A stretch of 64,000 nt of DNA from Salvelinus alpinus (lineage: Eukaryota; Chordata; Actinopteri; Salmoniformes; Salmonidae). The notes below the pieces were generated by a model, which saw only the letters and a list, made by a program, of their open reading frames with translations, had not been told where the DNA came from and did no database searches. Position numbers and translations under genes: made by a program. Shown piece after piece: positions 27,301-40,439 of this stretch. The stretch spans positions 3,797,390 through 3,861,389 of the forward strand of contig NC_092110.1 of assembly GCF_045679555.1 (NCBI RefSeq), in the 5' to 3' direction. Numbering within the stretch: the first letter of the stretch is position 1; every line of letters starts with the position of its first letter.

Positions 27301-28050
27301 CTGGCACAATGCGTCCTGGCTGGATGCTCACTTGAGCCCGGCAAGTGCGGGGCGCTAACACAGGACGCACTGGACTATGCAGACGCACCTTAGACACAGT
27401 ACGCAGAGTCGGCGCAGGATATCCTGGTCCAAGGAGGTATACTGGAGACCAGGAGCGCTGAGCCGGCACCATCCGTCCTGGCTGGAGGCCCATTCTAGCC
27501 CGGCAACATGGGAATAGAGCGCACCGGGCTAAGAATGCGAACTGGAGACACCGTGCGCATCTCTGCATAACACGGTGCCTGACCAGTCACACGTTCCCCA
27601 CAGTAAGCACGAGGAGTTGGCTCAGGTCTCCAACCTGACTCAGCCAATCTCCTCGTGTGCCCCCTCCAAAAAATGTATTGGGGCTGCCTCTCGGGCTTCC
27701 GTGCTAGCCGTGTCCCCTCATATCTTCGCCGTTCCTCCTGCGCTGTTTCTACCTGCTTCCATGGCAGAGTCCTGTCCCCTCGGTACTTCTCCTCGTAGTA
27801 TCGCCGTTCCGCTTTAGAAAGGCGATACTCCCCCGGCTGCGTCCAGGGTCTTGCTCCATCCAGTATTTCCTCCCATGTCCATACTGACTGCTCCTCCTGA
27901 ACACGCTGCTTGGTCCTTTTATGGTGGGTTCTTCTGTCACGTTCGTTGTAATGAGGAGACCAAGGCGCAGCGTGATATGCATACATTCTTCTTTTAATGA
28001 AGAAAGAACACTAAACAAACTAACAAAGTAACAAAACGAACGTGACGCTA

Positions 28051-29789
28051 TCAGTTTGGATGTTGGAATAATGTTGTGGAAGAACATGCCTACTTTTTAA
28101 AGTGATTTGTTTGACAATCAGATGACAATATCATGACTGGTTGTGTTCATGCCACATTAAAAGGTAATATTTTTTTACTGTTTAAATGAATGTCATAGTG
28201 TAATTCACACTGCTTAATGCCCTCATAATTACACCACCTTTACCTGCAAGGAAACCATGAATATGGTTGAGCGAACCTGCCTGTTCCAAGTGGAAAAAGC
28301 ATCTACTTCCTTTTTTCCTGATAGAAATAACAGCATTCGCCATGGACTGTAATTTATAAATTGATCAGATCTATGGATAAGAGCTAGGTAAATAAGTCAT
28401 CAGTTTGGAGGAGGGGATTATAAAAACACATAGCAATTGTTTTAGATGATTTTCCCTTATGATCCCTGGAGACGAATGTGAAACCAGTCATCGAAGCAAA
28501 CTGAAAATCATATCATTATGACGTGTGCTCCTTTTCCACAGTGAAGTAGGCTATACATAGCAGTACCGTGATTCAGAATTATAGTTGTGTGCCCTTATAA
28601 TTAGCGTTGATGAAATTTGGAGACCCAAGTTATAGGCTTCTATAGGGCTGAACCTGCCGAGTTGATGTGTGCGCTTTAGAATGTTTTAATTATATGCCTG
28701 GGCTTTTCTTTTTCATTTTATTTAATCATTTTTAGCATGTTAAATATTAGCCACTATCGGGATCCACCATCAGTAATACCCACATAAATTTACAACTGTC
28801 ACTTTAGTGTTCGTTTTCTTAAATCTCTAGTTTACGTTTTGCATCATTCCATTCCGTTTACCTTTCTTTCTTCAGTCACGTGCATGTAGTTGTTCCTGAG
28901 GGTCACTAGCATTAGTGGAACATATTAGGTTAATGTTGTGCAATCATTTGGGACATGCAGCCTATTTGAACCGTTATGGAACTCAGACCACACGCAGCAG
29001 GTAAAACCTGGAGCCTGGCGCACGGTTCACCACGACTGGGCCGTTGTCATACAGTTCCATGATTAGTGAAGGTAGATTAGGTAGATCATGGACTATTGTT
29101 CAACCCTTATTGTACACTTTTTTCCACCTTCCAATATTTAATGGATTGACCTTGAATATGACAACTTAGAGGATAAATCAATATATTTTGTGCGTAAAGG
29201 CTCTCCAAACCTGTTTTGATTCATGCATACTTTCCTAACCCTAAAATTAGCCTAAAATCAGAGTATTTTTTTATTTACCAGTTGGTGCTGAAACGGATAC
29301 GAATATGCATTAGATGGATTTCTTTCATTGATCGCTATATTCTGAACCCGTTCTTTCGATGTATTCTAGTGAGTCAGCCAACAAAAGTCTAATTAAAGGT
29401 ACACCATATTTAAAGGGATGGCTTAAGATAAATGTACTGAAAAACCAATTGAATGAAAACTAGAGGGGAAAATCTGTTGGCCAGCAAGTGGGAGGGTTTT
29501 CAGAGGTTGAATTAAATGTATTGAGCGCACACGAGGGAACCATGCCTCCAAAGCCCGTTATGCACCTGCATAAGGTAAATCTGACTACGAACTACTGAGA
29601 AGTGCGTAGGGACGCTCGTACATTTCCTTAATCGGGAAACGGACCCTATTATACTAGTGCATGGCAATTGCCCATTTTCAATGAAGGTAGGCCTACTTTT
29701 CATACAAATCAGTGTGATTTCCAGAGCCACTTCCAGTCTCTGAATAAGTACTGTTTGTTTCCAATAAATGCTTCTGCTATGGGTAGATA
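28051..29789. other. Intergenic sequence with two dispersed-repeat segments
   Basis: No gene. About 28200-28560 is related to 34920-35290 in inverted orientation (shared AGGAAACCATGAATATG, GGTTCCAAGTGGAAAAA, AATGTGAAACCAGTC). About 29505-29575 is related, inverted, to 34328-34395. The rest shows nothing recognisable. Confidence 0.5.
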
Positions 29790-29856
29790 GTGTCTCCAGA
29801 AAGTATTCATACCCCCTGACTTATTTCACGTTTTCTTGTGTTACAGCCTGCATATA

Positions 29857-31465
29857 CAGTGGGGAGAACAAGTATTTGATACACTGCCGATTTTGCAGGT
29901 TTTCCTACTTACAAAACATGTAGAGGTCTGTAATTTGTATCATAGGTACACTTCAACTGTGAGAGACGGAATCTAAAACAAAAATCCAGAAAATCACATT
30001 GTATGATTTTTAAGTAATTAATTTGCATTTTATTGCATGACATAAGTATTTGATCACCTACCAACCAGTAAGAATTCCAGCTCTCACAGACCTGTTAGTT
30101 TTTCTTTAAGAAGCCCTCCTGTTCTCCACTCATTACCTGTATTAACTGCACCTGTTTGAACTCGTTACCTGTATAAAAGACACCTGTCCACACACTCAAT
30201 CAAACAGACTCCAACCTCTCCACAATGGCCAAGACCAGAGAGCTGTGTAAGGACATCAGGGATACAATTGTAGACCTGCACAAGGCTGGGATGGGCTACA
30301 GGACAATAGGCAAGCAGCTTGGTGAGAAGGCGACAACTGTTGGCGCAATTATTAGAAAATGGAAGAAGTTCAAGATGACGGTCAATCACCCTCGGTCTGG
30401 GGCTCCATGCAAGATCTCACCTCGTGGGGCATCAATGATCATGAGGAAGGTGAGGGATCAGCCCAGAACTACACGGCAGGACCTGGTCAATGACCTGAAG
30501 AGAGCTGGGACCACAGTCTCAAAGAAAACCATTAGTAACACACTACGCCGTCATGGATTAAAATCCTGCAGCGCACGCAAGGTCCCCCTGCTCAAGCCAG
30601 CGCATGTCCAGGCCCGTCTGAAGTTTGCCAATGACCATCTGGATGATCCAGAGGAGGAATGGGAGAAGGTCATGTGGTCTGATGAGACACAAATAGAGCT
30701 TTTTGGTCTAAACTCCACTCGCCGTGTTTGGAGGAAGAAGAAGGATGAGTACAACCCCAAGAACACCATCCCAACCGTGAAGCATGGAGGTGTAAACATC
30801 ATTCTTTGCGCATGCTTTTCTGCAAAGGGGACAGGACGACTGCACCGTATTGAGGGGAGGATAGATGGGGCCATGTATTGCGAGATCTTGGCCAACAACC
30901 TCCTTCCCTCAGTAAGAGCATTGAAGATGGGTCATGGCTGGGTCTTCCAGCATGACAACGACCCGAAACACACAGCCAGGGCAACTAAGGAGTGGCTCCG
31001 TAAGAAGTATCTCAAGGTCCTGGAGTGGCCTAGCCAGTCTCCAGACCTGAACCCAATAGAAAATCTTTGGAGGGAGCTGAAAGTCCTTATTGCCCAGCGA
31101 CAGCCCCGAAACCTGAAGGATCTGGAGAAGGTCTGTATGGAGGAGTGGGCCAAAATCCCTGCTGCAGTGTGTGCAAACCTGATCAAGAACTACAGGAAAC
31201 GTATGATCTCTGTAATTGCAAACAAAGGTTTCTGTACCAAATATTAAGTTCTGCTTTTCTGATGTATCAAATACTTATGTCTTGCAATAAAATGCAAATT
31301 AATTACTTAAAAATCATACAATGTGATTTTCTGGATTTTTGATTTTAGATTCCGTCTCTCACAGTTGAAGTGTACCTATGATAAAAAATTACAGACCTCT
31401 ACATGCTTTGTAAGTAGGAAAACCATCAAAATCGGCAGTGTCTCAAATACTTGTTCTCCCCACGG
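29857..31465 (+). mobile_element. Young Tc1/mariner element with intact transposase
   Basis: It lies next to TA at 29855-29856 and 31466-31467. The ends AGTGGGGAGAACAAGTATTT and their mirror (with one mismatch near the right tip, CACGG for CACTG) cap long inverted arms. At 1,609 bp it has the full size of a Tc1 element, and it carries a complete transposase gene. A near-identical inverted copy lies at 37632-39235. Confidence 0.95.
30225..31247 (+). CDS. Tc1/mariner transposase, full-length open frame
   Basis: A 340-residue frame, start to stop uninterrupted, of typical Tc1 length. The N-terminal paired-like helix-turn-helix region covers about residues 1-110 ([20 protein letters not shown], then a GRPR-equivalent [10 protein letters not shown] and [13 protein letters not shown]). 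The DDE core has Asp in [13 protein letters not shown], Asp in [13 protein letters not shown] and Glu in [13 protein letters not shown]. Exactly 34 residues lie between the second Asp and the Glu, the DD34E spacing. The protein ends KGFCTKY. One oddity is the [13 protein letters not shown] stretch, where relatives have [13 protein letters not shown] (Trp-Gly replaced by Cys-Ala). This may reduce activity even though the frame is whole. Enzymatically it would cut and rejoin the element at TA sites. Confidence 0.93.
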   Translation: MAKTRELCKDIRDTIVDLHKAGMGYRTIGKQLGEKATTVGAIIRKWKKFKMTVNHPRSGAPCKISPRGASMIMRKVRDQPRTTRQDLVNDLKRAGTTVSKKTISNTLRRHGLKSCSARKVPLLKPAHVQARLKFANDHLDDPEEEWEKVMWSDETQIELFGLNSTRRVWRKKKDEYNPKNTIPTVKHGGVNIILCACFSAKGTGRLHRIEGRIDGAMYCEILANNLLPSVRALKMGHGWVFQHDNDPKHTARATKEWLRKKYLKVLEWPSQSPDLNPIENLWRELKVLIAQRQPRNLKDLEKVCMEEWAKIPAAVCANLIKNYRKRMISVIANKGFCTKY

Positions 31466-33227
31466 TATATATATTTTTTAAATTGGGTGTTTTTCTCACC
31501 CATCTACACACAATACCCCATAATGACAATATGAAAACAGATTTTTTTAAACATTAGCAAATGTATTGAAAATTTAATAGACATATATCTTATTTACATA
31601 ATTATTCACACATTTGACAGTGATTACAGCTTTGAGTCTTTCTGGGTAAGTCTCTAAGCTTTGCACACCTGGACTGTACAATATTTGCACATTATTCTTA
31701 AAGAAATTATTCAAGCTCTGTCAAGTTGGTTGTTGATCATTGCTAAACAGCCATTTTCATGTCTCGTCATAGATTTTCAAGACGATTTATGTCAAAACTG
31801 TAACTAGGCTACTCAGGAACATTCAATGTCGTTTTGGTAAGCAACGGCAGTATATATTTGGCCAATTGTTTTAGGTTATTGTCCTGCTGAAAGGTAAATT
31901 GTCTGTTGGAAAGCAGGATGAACCAGGTTTTCCTCTAGGATTTTTCCTGTGCTTAGCTCTATTCCTTTTCTTTTTATAAAAAAACTAAACTGCCTAGTCC
32001 TTGCCAATGACAAACCTATCCATAACATGATGCAGCCACCATCATGCTTGAAAATATGAAGCTTTGTACTCAGTGATGTGTTGTGTTGGATTTGATCTAA
32101 ACATAACACTTTGTATTCAGGACATGAAGTTAAAATCTTTGCCACATTTTTTGCAGTTTTACTTTAGTTTTGGGATATTTCATTCTGTACGAGCTTCCTT
32201 CTTTTCACTTTGTCAATTAGGTTAGTATTGCGGAGTAACTACAATGTTGTTGATCCATCCTCAGTTTTGTCTTTTTTTCACAGCCATTGAACTCTAACTT
32301 TTTTAAAGTCACCATTAGCCTCATGGTGAAATCCCTGAGAGCTTTCTTTCCTCTCCGGCAACTGAGTTAGGAATGACACCTGTATCTTTGTAGTGACTGG
32401 GTGTATTGTTGCACCATCCAAAGTGTAATTAATAACATCACCATGCTCAAAGGGATATTCAATGTCTGTTTTTTTACCCATCTAACAATAGGTGCCCTTC
32501 TTTGCGAGGAGTTTGAAAACCTCATTGGTCTTTGTGGTTGAATCTGTGATTGAAATTCACTGCTCAACTGTGGGACCTTACAGATACTGTAATTGTGTGT
32601 GTGGGGTAGAGATGAGGTAGTCATTCAAAAAGCATGTTAAACAATATTATTGCATAGAGAGTAAGTCCATGCAACTTATTATTTGACTTGATAAGCACAT
32701 TCTTACTCCTGAACTTATTTAGGCTTGACATAACAAAAGGGTTGCAAACTTATTGACTCAAGACATTTCAGCTTTTCATTTTTGAAAAAGCTATTACTAT
32801 TATTAGGTGACTGTTTACTGCTATTCATTTTAAACCCCTATCAACATCTGCTTCCTCTATTACCAAATCAGCTTCCCATTGTGCTAATGATAAGAGTTCA
32901 CACATCAGCTCGTCCTTCTCAGTACTAAAGTCCAGATTATCAAACCTAGAATAGAAAGAGTTCAGACTCTCTGCAAACTCAATGCAATGTTCTTTTGATT
33001 GAAAGTGTCATTGGTTGGTAGTCCAGAGAGAGTTTTTAGGCCCTTCTATGCATCCCTCATACAGTATGTTTTTCCTGGAAATGGTTATCAATCGTTACCT
33101 GGCCTTATTGTATCAATCGTTACCTGGCCTCCCAGTCCCACTGCTTTCTTTAAAAAATCATATTATTTACATTAATATCAAGATAATGAATGTATCACAT
33201 ACACAAAGTATCAGATGAGATATACAA

Positions 33228-34133
33228 TCATTTGCAACATGGGGAGCAGCAACAGAACAGTTTCTTGATGGGGTTGTTCTTGTCATATCTTTTGGCTTCG
33301 TTCAGTTGAACCCTGGCACACGCAATAGGTGCCTCCGTCTTTTGTACGTTGGTCTCGATGTTGTTAAGCACCGCTCCCTGTTCCTCTGTCAGCACAGCCA
33401 CGTCCAGAAACAGCTCTTGAACCCCCTGGAGCCTCTTCTCCAGGTCCAGCAGCTCTTTGTGTCTACTAGCGATCTGCGTCAGTGCCGACTGGGCCGTCCC
33501 ATTAGCCAGGGCGTTGAAGATATTCAACTGCTGCCCGCTCTCCATCATCTCCTCAACCTCCTCAGACGTGACGTCTCTGCCCACAATCGCCATCTGTCTC
33601 TGGATCAGTTTCTTACAGTTCTCCCTGTGTTCCAGCTCTGTCTCGTTGTAGTTGAACATCACTTCCCTGAAGGTGGTGCTCAGGTTGGTGTACTGCGTCC
33701 GGGCGATGCGTACCACGTGGTCAGTGCTACCTCGCTGAACCTCCAGCTTCCTAGTCTCCCTGTTCATCCTGTGTAGCCTCTGCAACACAGCCCCTCCTCT
33801 GGCCTTGATGTCTGTTGCAATGTTGTTGGCATCCCTGATCACATCACTGGTGTCGTCCATAAATGTATCGTTCAAGGCGTGGTAGTTCTGGTCCCGGAGC
33901 TGGGCATGGTCTTCCTGGATCTGTTGGATCTCCTGCCGAACATTTTGGGCCTCCTGGAGGATGCTGTTCAGCTCAGGGTCGTTGTCAGGCGCCACTGTTG
34001 CACGGTTCCTGCCTGAATTGGCAGACAGGTCATCTAGGTCCAGGTCCACATTGGTGAAGGCCTCATTGGTATAACCTCCTCCTCCTCCAGGCTCATCCAA
34101 TGCATCCTGAAGTTGGCCAAATCTGTCTTTCAT
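33228..34133 (-). CDS. Syntaxin-11-like SNARE, second paralogue
   Basis: A single coding exon of 301 residues on the minus strand. It begins MKDRFGQLQDALDEPGGGGG immediately after a CT-rich acceptor (CTCTCTCTCTCCAG|ATG) and ends KKLFCCCSPCCK. The order of parts matches the neighbour at 18044-18919: acidic N-terminus, three-helix domain (about 60-180), SNARE motif (about 205-270, zero-layer Gln in LTEEQGAVLNNIE) and a Cys-rich lipid-anchor tail without a transmembrane helix. Shared blocks include YNETELEHRENCKKLIQRQ. It has diverged clearly from the first copy and has a Gly-run near the N-terminus. Zebrafish is known to carry tandem stx11b genes, so this pair may be the salmonid counterpart. 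It could also be called a syntaxin-19-like member; I favour stx11 by its neighbour. The frame is intact. Confidence 0.88.
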   Translation of the reverse strand: MKDRFGQLQDALDEPGGGGGYTNEAFTNVDLDLDDLSANSGRNRATVAPDNDPELNSILQEAQNVRQEIQQIQEDHAQLRDQNYHALNDTFMDDTSDVIRDANNIATDIKARGGAVLQRLHRMNRETRKLEVQRGSTDHVVRIARTQYTNLSTTFREVMFNYNETELEHRENCKKLIQRQMAIVGRDVTSEEVEEMMESGQQLNIFNALANGTAQSALTQIASRHKELLDLEKRLQGVQELFLDVAVLTEEQGAVLNNIETNVQKTEAPIACARVQLNEAKRYDKNNPIKKLFCCCSPCCK

Positions 34134-37100
34134 CTGGAGAGAGAGAGAGAGAGTCAGTGCTAACCAGTGACCCAGCCACCATGACATACCACCAGGCTAC
34201 CCATCTCCTACCTGTGTTGTCCCTCCTGCCTTGCTGGATTCCAATGGCCCATTCAGGCTTAGGAAATCTATTTATTTTTCACACATTTAGATTGAAGCAC
34301 TTCTCATTAGTTGGTATTTTGATTTACTGTATGCAGGTGCATAAGGGGCTTTCAGGTGTGGCTCCATTGCGCACACCGAATACATTTAAAACTTCTTCGG
34401 GATCAGTGTACCTTCCACGGTACGGTTGAGCTAATGTAGGCTAATGCGATTAGCATGAGGTTGTAATTTCACCTCCTGCATATGAGGACATATTTATGGA
34501 ACTCAGTCAGGGTCTCAACTTGCTTTTGAGAGTTAGAATAGTAGAATACACAAGGGGCAATTTCAAAACTTAGTTAGTTGTGCATCAGCAGTCTTCCTAT
34601 TGTTACATGTCACTCACTGACTGTCACTCAATTATCCCATGTCAGTTAAAACATTTTAGATTGGTAAATTAGTCTAGTTAGTCTATCCAGTTTCTAAACT
34701 TGTAGTAATCTTGCAGTAAAAATCTTTCTGAACCCCATGGCAAAATGTGTAGAATTGCAGGAAATTGGCTGTACAACAGCTGTAAAGCAAACTCATTTGT
34801 TTACTTTTTGTTAATAAAATATTTTTTCTGCTAACAGATCCCTCTGTACGTATTACATTCTAGTTTCTAATCCCAGCTATTTTAGTAAACGAAGGCACAG
34901 CAACCAATGTGATAATGGCTGGGGTCAATCCCCCCCAGCTTTTTAAAACGTTACTGTGGAAATGAGGCCGAAATACCTGTCATGTTGACATGCTTTTCAG
35001 TTGCTGAAATACGACTGGTTTCACATTTTTCTCCAGCGATCATAAAGTAAAATAGATCTAAAAAAATTGTCATTTATATTTACAATTCCCTTAACTAAAT
35101 GGATTGCTTATTTACCTAGGTCTTATCAATAGATCTTATCGATGTATCAATTCCAGTGCGTTGAGATCGGTGTTATTTCGAAAGGAAAAAAACAAGTAAA
35201 TGTTTTTCCACTTGGAACCGGCAGGTTGCTCGAACATATTCATGGTTTCCTCGCATGTAAATGTGGTGGAATAATGAGGGAATTAAGTCAAAGCAGAGAT
35301 GAATAGGCGAAGTGATAGGCGAAGTGATAGGCGAAGCGCGAGGCGAAGAGCGAGGCAAAGCGCGAGCAGCGAGAGGCGACACTCCCGTGACAATATGTCA
35401 ACGCGAGAATACAGCGTAAGCAGACCAAGTTGGAGATTTTTGTATGGAGGCCTATGAGAGTGTCGGATTTGGGCAACAAAAAAATGTGATTGCTAATTTT
35501 CTAAATGAGGCTTATTTGATCGAATAGAGGTTTTGTGATATTTAGGTTGTTCCGAATGTACTTATATAAGTGTACACACGTGGCAACTTTAGGAAAAACG
35601 ATTTTATATCTTTCTATCTATATGGCCTATTGTTCAAACGTATATCTGCCCTCGCATTGGCTAGAATGTTCCCACCTGATCTCGCCTCCTGCCACCTGCC
35701 TTACCACCTTTGTGACAATGACTCCCGTTGTTAGGGCGGAGACAAGACCATCTCGTCCTTATATAGAGTATCTCTGATCATGGAAAGAATATGGCGTATC
35801 TGTAGACAACCTCTGCCACACCTCCATCTCTATGATCTCCACCCCAAACGAATAGCTGGCTGTCACATGTGTTTTCTTATGCTTAAAGGTAGATGCACAC
35901 AGTAAACAGCATAGTGGGTCAAATTCCGCAACAACGAAGAGCGTTGAAGCGTGAGGCTCAACTTCTCCGTCGTTTTAGTCCCATGGGTAGCATGCTGTAA
36001 CAGCATGAAGCTAACCTGTAGCTAAGTTAATTGTCAGAATACCCAATACGTGCAGAGAGAAAAGTGGAAGAAAAAGTGAATAAAGTTCAATTTTTGCACG
36101 CATAACTCGGGTCTGAATTCCCCCCATACTGCCTATTTTCCTACATGCTCTGCCTGTTGTCTTGAATCCCATGATTGGCTGGTGTTTTATCCTGTTTTGC
36201 CCTTGCCCTTTCCTGTCCTTTACCTGCTTATTTACACACTGATATCTGAGATCTTCAACCAGTTCATCCAATTCATGTTTTAGTTCTTAAAATCAACATG
36301 TCATGCAACTAAACTCACCAAACAAGTTTGTTCTTAATGCAAAGATCTGGTAATAAAGATAATTTTTAAAAGCATGCTTGAGCTTGTCTTTTTTTACATG
36401 GAAAACTGTGTTTGTTTTTGATTGAATGAGAGTGACTTGGCAAATTAACCCAATAATTTACCAAAATCTTTGACAACATTTTTTGCTCTTACCCAATATG
36501 AGCATGAAAAGTACCTTAAACAAGACACAAGATAAGCTATTTGTCAAAGATTATTATCACATGCCTTTTCACACAGTAGTCTAATATGTAGAGAGTGGAA
36601 GGAAAAGAGATCACATGTAATCATTGAATAAAAGAAATGATTGCGCTCATTTAACTCTAGGACACAATAGTCACAATATTCAAAATCTACATATTTCAAT
36701 CAGAATGAGATTGGTTTGGTTACCCTTCCAATGTGATGAATGTTGGTCGTCCAAATATGTTACATTTCTTCTTCTCTTTTACTCTAAAGTGACCTCAAGA
36801 ACACAGAAAATGCAGGTAGTGACTAAATATGTCCAATGATGAAAGTGGATGGAACAGGTGAGTTATTCTGAACTGTAAGCCACTGTCGCTTATTGGCCAG
36901 GTTAAGTTCTTACAACATTCCAGTCACGTCACAGTCTCATGTCACATGGGCCTATGGAATGTCTGGAAGCTATTGTTTTTAAAAACAACATGTCTATTAC
37001 AGGACGCGTAGTGCCTTTTTGAAACCAGTCTGCCCGTATCACCCTGATTTCAACTGGATCTCAATAAACATATGACTTGTGTCCAAAACAGTGCTTTATA

Positions 37101-37631
37101 GACGTATTCCAGCAGGCCTCAAGTCAATAGCACTTTACCTGACCTTGAAAACAAATATGTCTTCCTGTAATACCACGATTGTACATGGCGTTTTAAAAAA
37201 AATACTATTTTCATTAAAACACTAGGCATACAAATGCTTTGTTATGGGGTTGTGGCGGGTAGACTGCATAGGGATGATTACCCAAACAACTAAAGGCAAA
37301 TCATGTAGCCTACACTAGGCCAAACATGCACAAGATAACACCGACAAAGTTCACGTCACTGTACACTGACAATGCACACCAAAATAATGTGAGAAATAAG
37401 AAGGAAGTATTCTAGATATTTAATCTACAAAGTGGGTGTAGTCGTCAGAGGAAGGGAGATGTTAATGTGAGACAAGATCACCAAAGTGTTACTGTCAGGG
37501 CTCCATCCCATCCTCCGCTTTACTAAAACCACGGTCATACTGTATACATGCTAAACTGCTGGATTATTTCTCATACCTACAAATATGTTACTCAATATAA
37601 TGAATCGTGTTGAGGTTCAACCAATGATATA
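34134..37631. other. Upstream region of the second syntaxin, with dispersed repeats
   Basis: No coding gene is recognised. It contains an AG-rich stretch at the acceptor (34136-34153), segments related to 28200-28560 (34920-35290, inverted) and to 29505-29575 (34328-34395, inverted), a short GGCGAAG-rich tandem (35303-35375), and a segment related to 13590-14060 (35410-35720). An untranslated leader exon is expected somewhere here but could not be placed. Confidence 0.45.
35303..35375. repeat. Short tandem of AGGCGAAG-type units
   Basis: AGGCGAAGTGAT repeated about three times and then degraded (AGGCGAAGCGCG, AGGCGAAGAGCG, AGGCAAAGCGCG), a 12-bp microsatellite-like array. Confidence 0.75.
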
Positions 37632-39235
<1,604 letters not shown>

Positions 39236-39246
39236 TATATATATAG

Positions 39247-39880
39247 TGCCGTGAAAAAGTATTCGTCCCCTTTCAAATTTTCCATACTTTTGCATATTCT
39301 TAATGCTGAATGTTATCCGATCTTCAACCAAAACCTAATGTTAGATAAAGGGAACCCGAGTGAACAAATAACACAACAATTACATACTTATTTCATTTAT
39401 TTCATAAACAAAGTTATGCAACACCCAATGCCCCTGTGTGAAAAAGTAATTACCCCCTTACACTCAATAACTGGTTGTGCCACCTTTAGCTGCAATACCT
39501 GCAACCAAACACTTCCTGTAGTTGTTGATCAGTCTCTCACATCGCTGTGGAGGAATTTTGGCCCACTCGTCCATGCAGAACTGCTGTAGTCAGAAACATT
39601 TGTGGGTTTTCAAGCATGAACTGCTCATTTCATGTCTTGCCACATCTCAATTGGGATTAGGTCTGGACTTTGACTAGGCCATTCCAAAACTTCAAAATTG
39701 TTGCTTTTTGGGCATTTTCATGTAGACTTGTGTGTTTTGGATAATTGTGTTGTTGCATGACCCAGCTGCGCTTCACCTTCAGCTCACAGACGGATGGCCT
39801 GACATTCTCCTGTAGACTTCTCTGATACAGAGCAGAATTCATGGTTCCTTCTATTAAGGCAAGTCATCCGGGTCCTGAGG
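39247..39880 (-). mobile_element. Tc1-type element, one end only
   Basis: The end sequence GTGCCGTGAAAAAGTATTCG adjoins the previous element. A decayed minus-strand transposase follows (VMQQHNYPKHTSL and SLQENVRPSVCELKVKRSW in 39657-39842). The other half is missing. Confidence 0.8.
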
Positions 39881-40439
39881 CAGCAAAATGAGATCATCTG
39901 AAATAACTAGGTCAAATAATAAAGTGAGAGAGTTGTGTGGAGCTTTCCTCTCTTTCCCTCCTCGAATAACTCTGCAGAGCCGTCTTTGTTTCATTAACGG
40001 TCTTAGTTTTGACGATAAGACCGCCGCTGACACTGATTACTAAAACCACAACAGTCACAAATTGCCCTGCCCCTTAATCCTGCTATAGAATGAAGCATGG
40101 ATTATTATATTAAATGGTAATTACATTATATAATTTCAGTAAATTGGAAGTTTACATTAACAATCTTACTAAATAAACTCAAAATTTAGAATGGACACTT
40201 TTGCGAGGCTAATAATTACATAGACAAATACGGTTGAGACGGTAATCTATCTATCTTCCCTAAACTAATACTGTAATTTCTTCACTGCAGATCAGGGTCA
40301 TTAGTGAGTGCTTTCTATCCCAGTTCGTTCCTTTTCCTGTGGGCTTTACAGACACTCCCCACCTCTTGGCTGCAACCCTTCTAATTTAGTGTACCCTGCA
40401 AGCACAGCCCATGTCGTGCTTGCAGGAAACATCAGATGG
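39881..40439. other. Intergenic sequence, nothing recognised
   Basis: No gene or defined repeat boundary seen; only a short direct repeat (CAGGAAACATCAGA, near 40421 and 40446) at the junction with the next LINE. Confidence 0.45.

Larger units (their letters stand above)
26064..28050 (-). mobile_element. LTR-retroelement fossil, broken and probably non-autonomous
   Basis: On the minus strand a partial 5' LTR (about 27936-28050) is followed by an internal region of about 1.6 kb, a G-rich polypurine tract just before 26359, and a partial 3' LTR (about 26064-26358) starting TGTCACGCCCTGACC. The internal region encodes only proline/serine-rich, repeat-containing sequence; no pol is recognised. 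The LTR type is common in salmonids from memory. Both LTRs are incomplete. It looks moderately old and is a fossil with several breaks. Confidence 0.65.
29790..32790 (-). mobile_element. Older Tc1-type element split by a younger one
   Basis: The left part (29790-29856) carries CCAGAAAGTATTCATACCCC and the right part resumes after 31467 with CTCACCCATCTACACACAAT. A decayed minus-strand transposase follows (KHDGGCIMLW-like motif in 31876-32145). The family's characteristic end sequence ACTTATTGACTCAAGACATT occurs near 32750, but the true right terminus is missing. It was the target of the element at 29857-31465. Confidence 0.75.

Noticed and set aside
26376-27335. Long open frames on the plus strand (319 residues) and minus strand (301-364 residues) in the same stretch
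   Set aside because: All come from tandem repeats with periods divisible by three in the LTR fossil; low complexity, no host-gene features.
33306-33776. 156-residue plus-strand frame
   Set aside because: Antisense shadow of the second syntaxin coding exon.
33228-34133. Idea that the second syntaxin lost the SNARE zero-layer Gln because FLDVA replaces FFQMA
   Set aside because: The zero-layer Gln is the one in the EEQGA block, as in syntaxin 1A, and both genes keep it.
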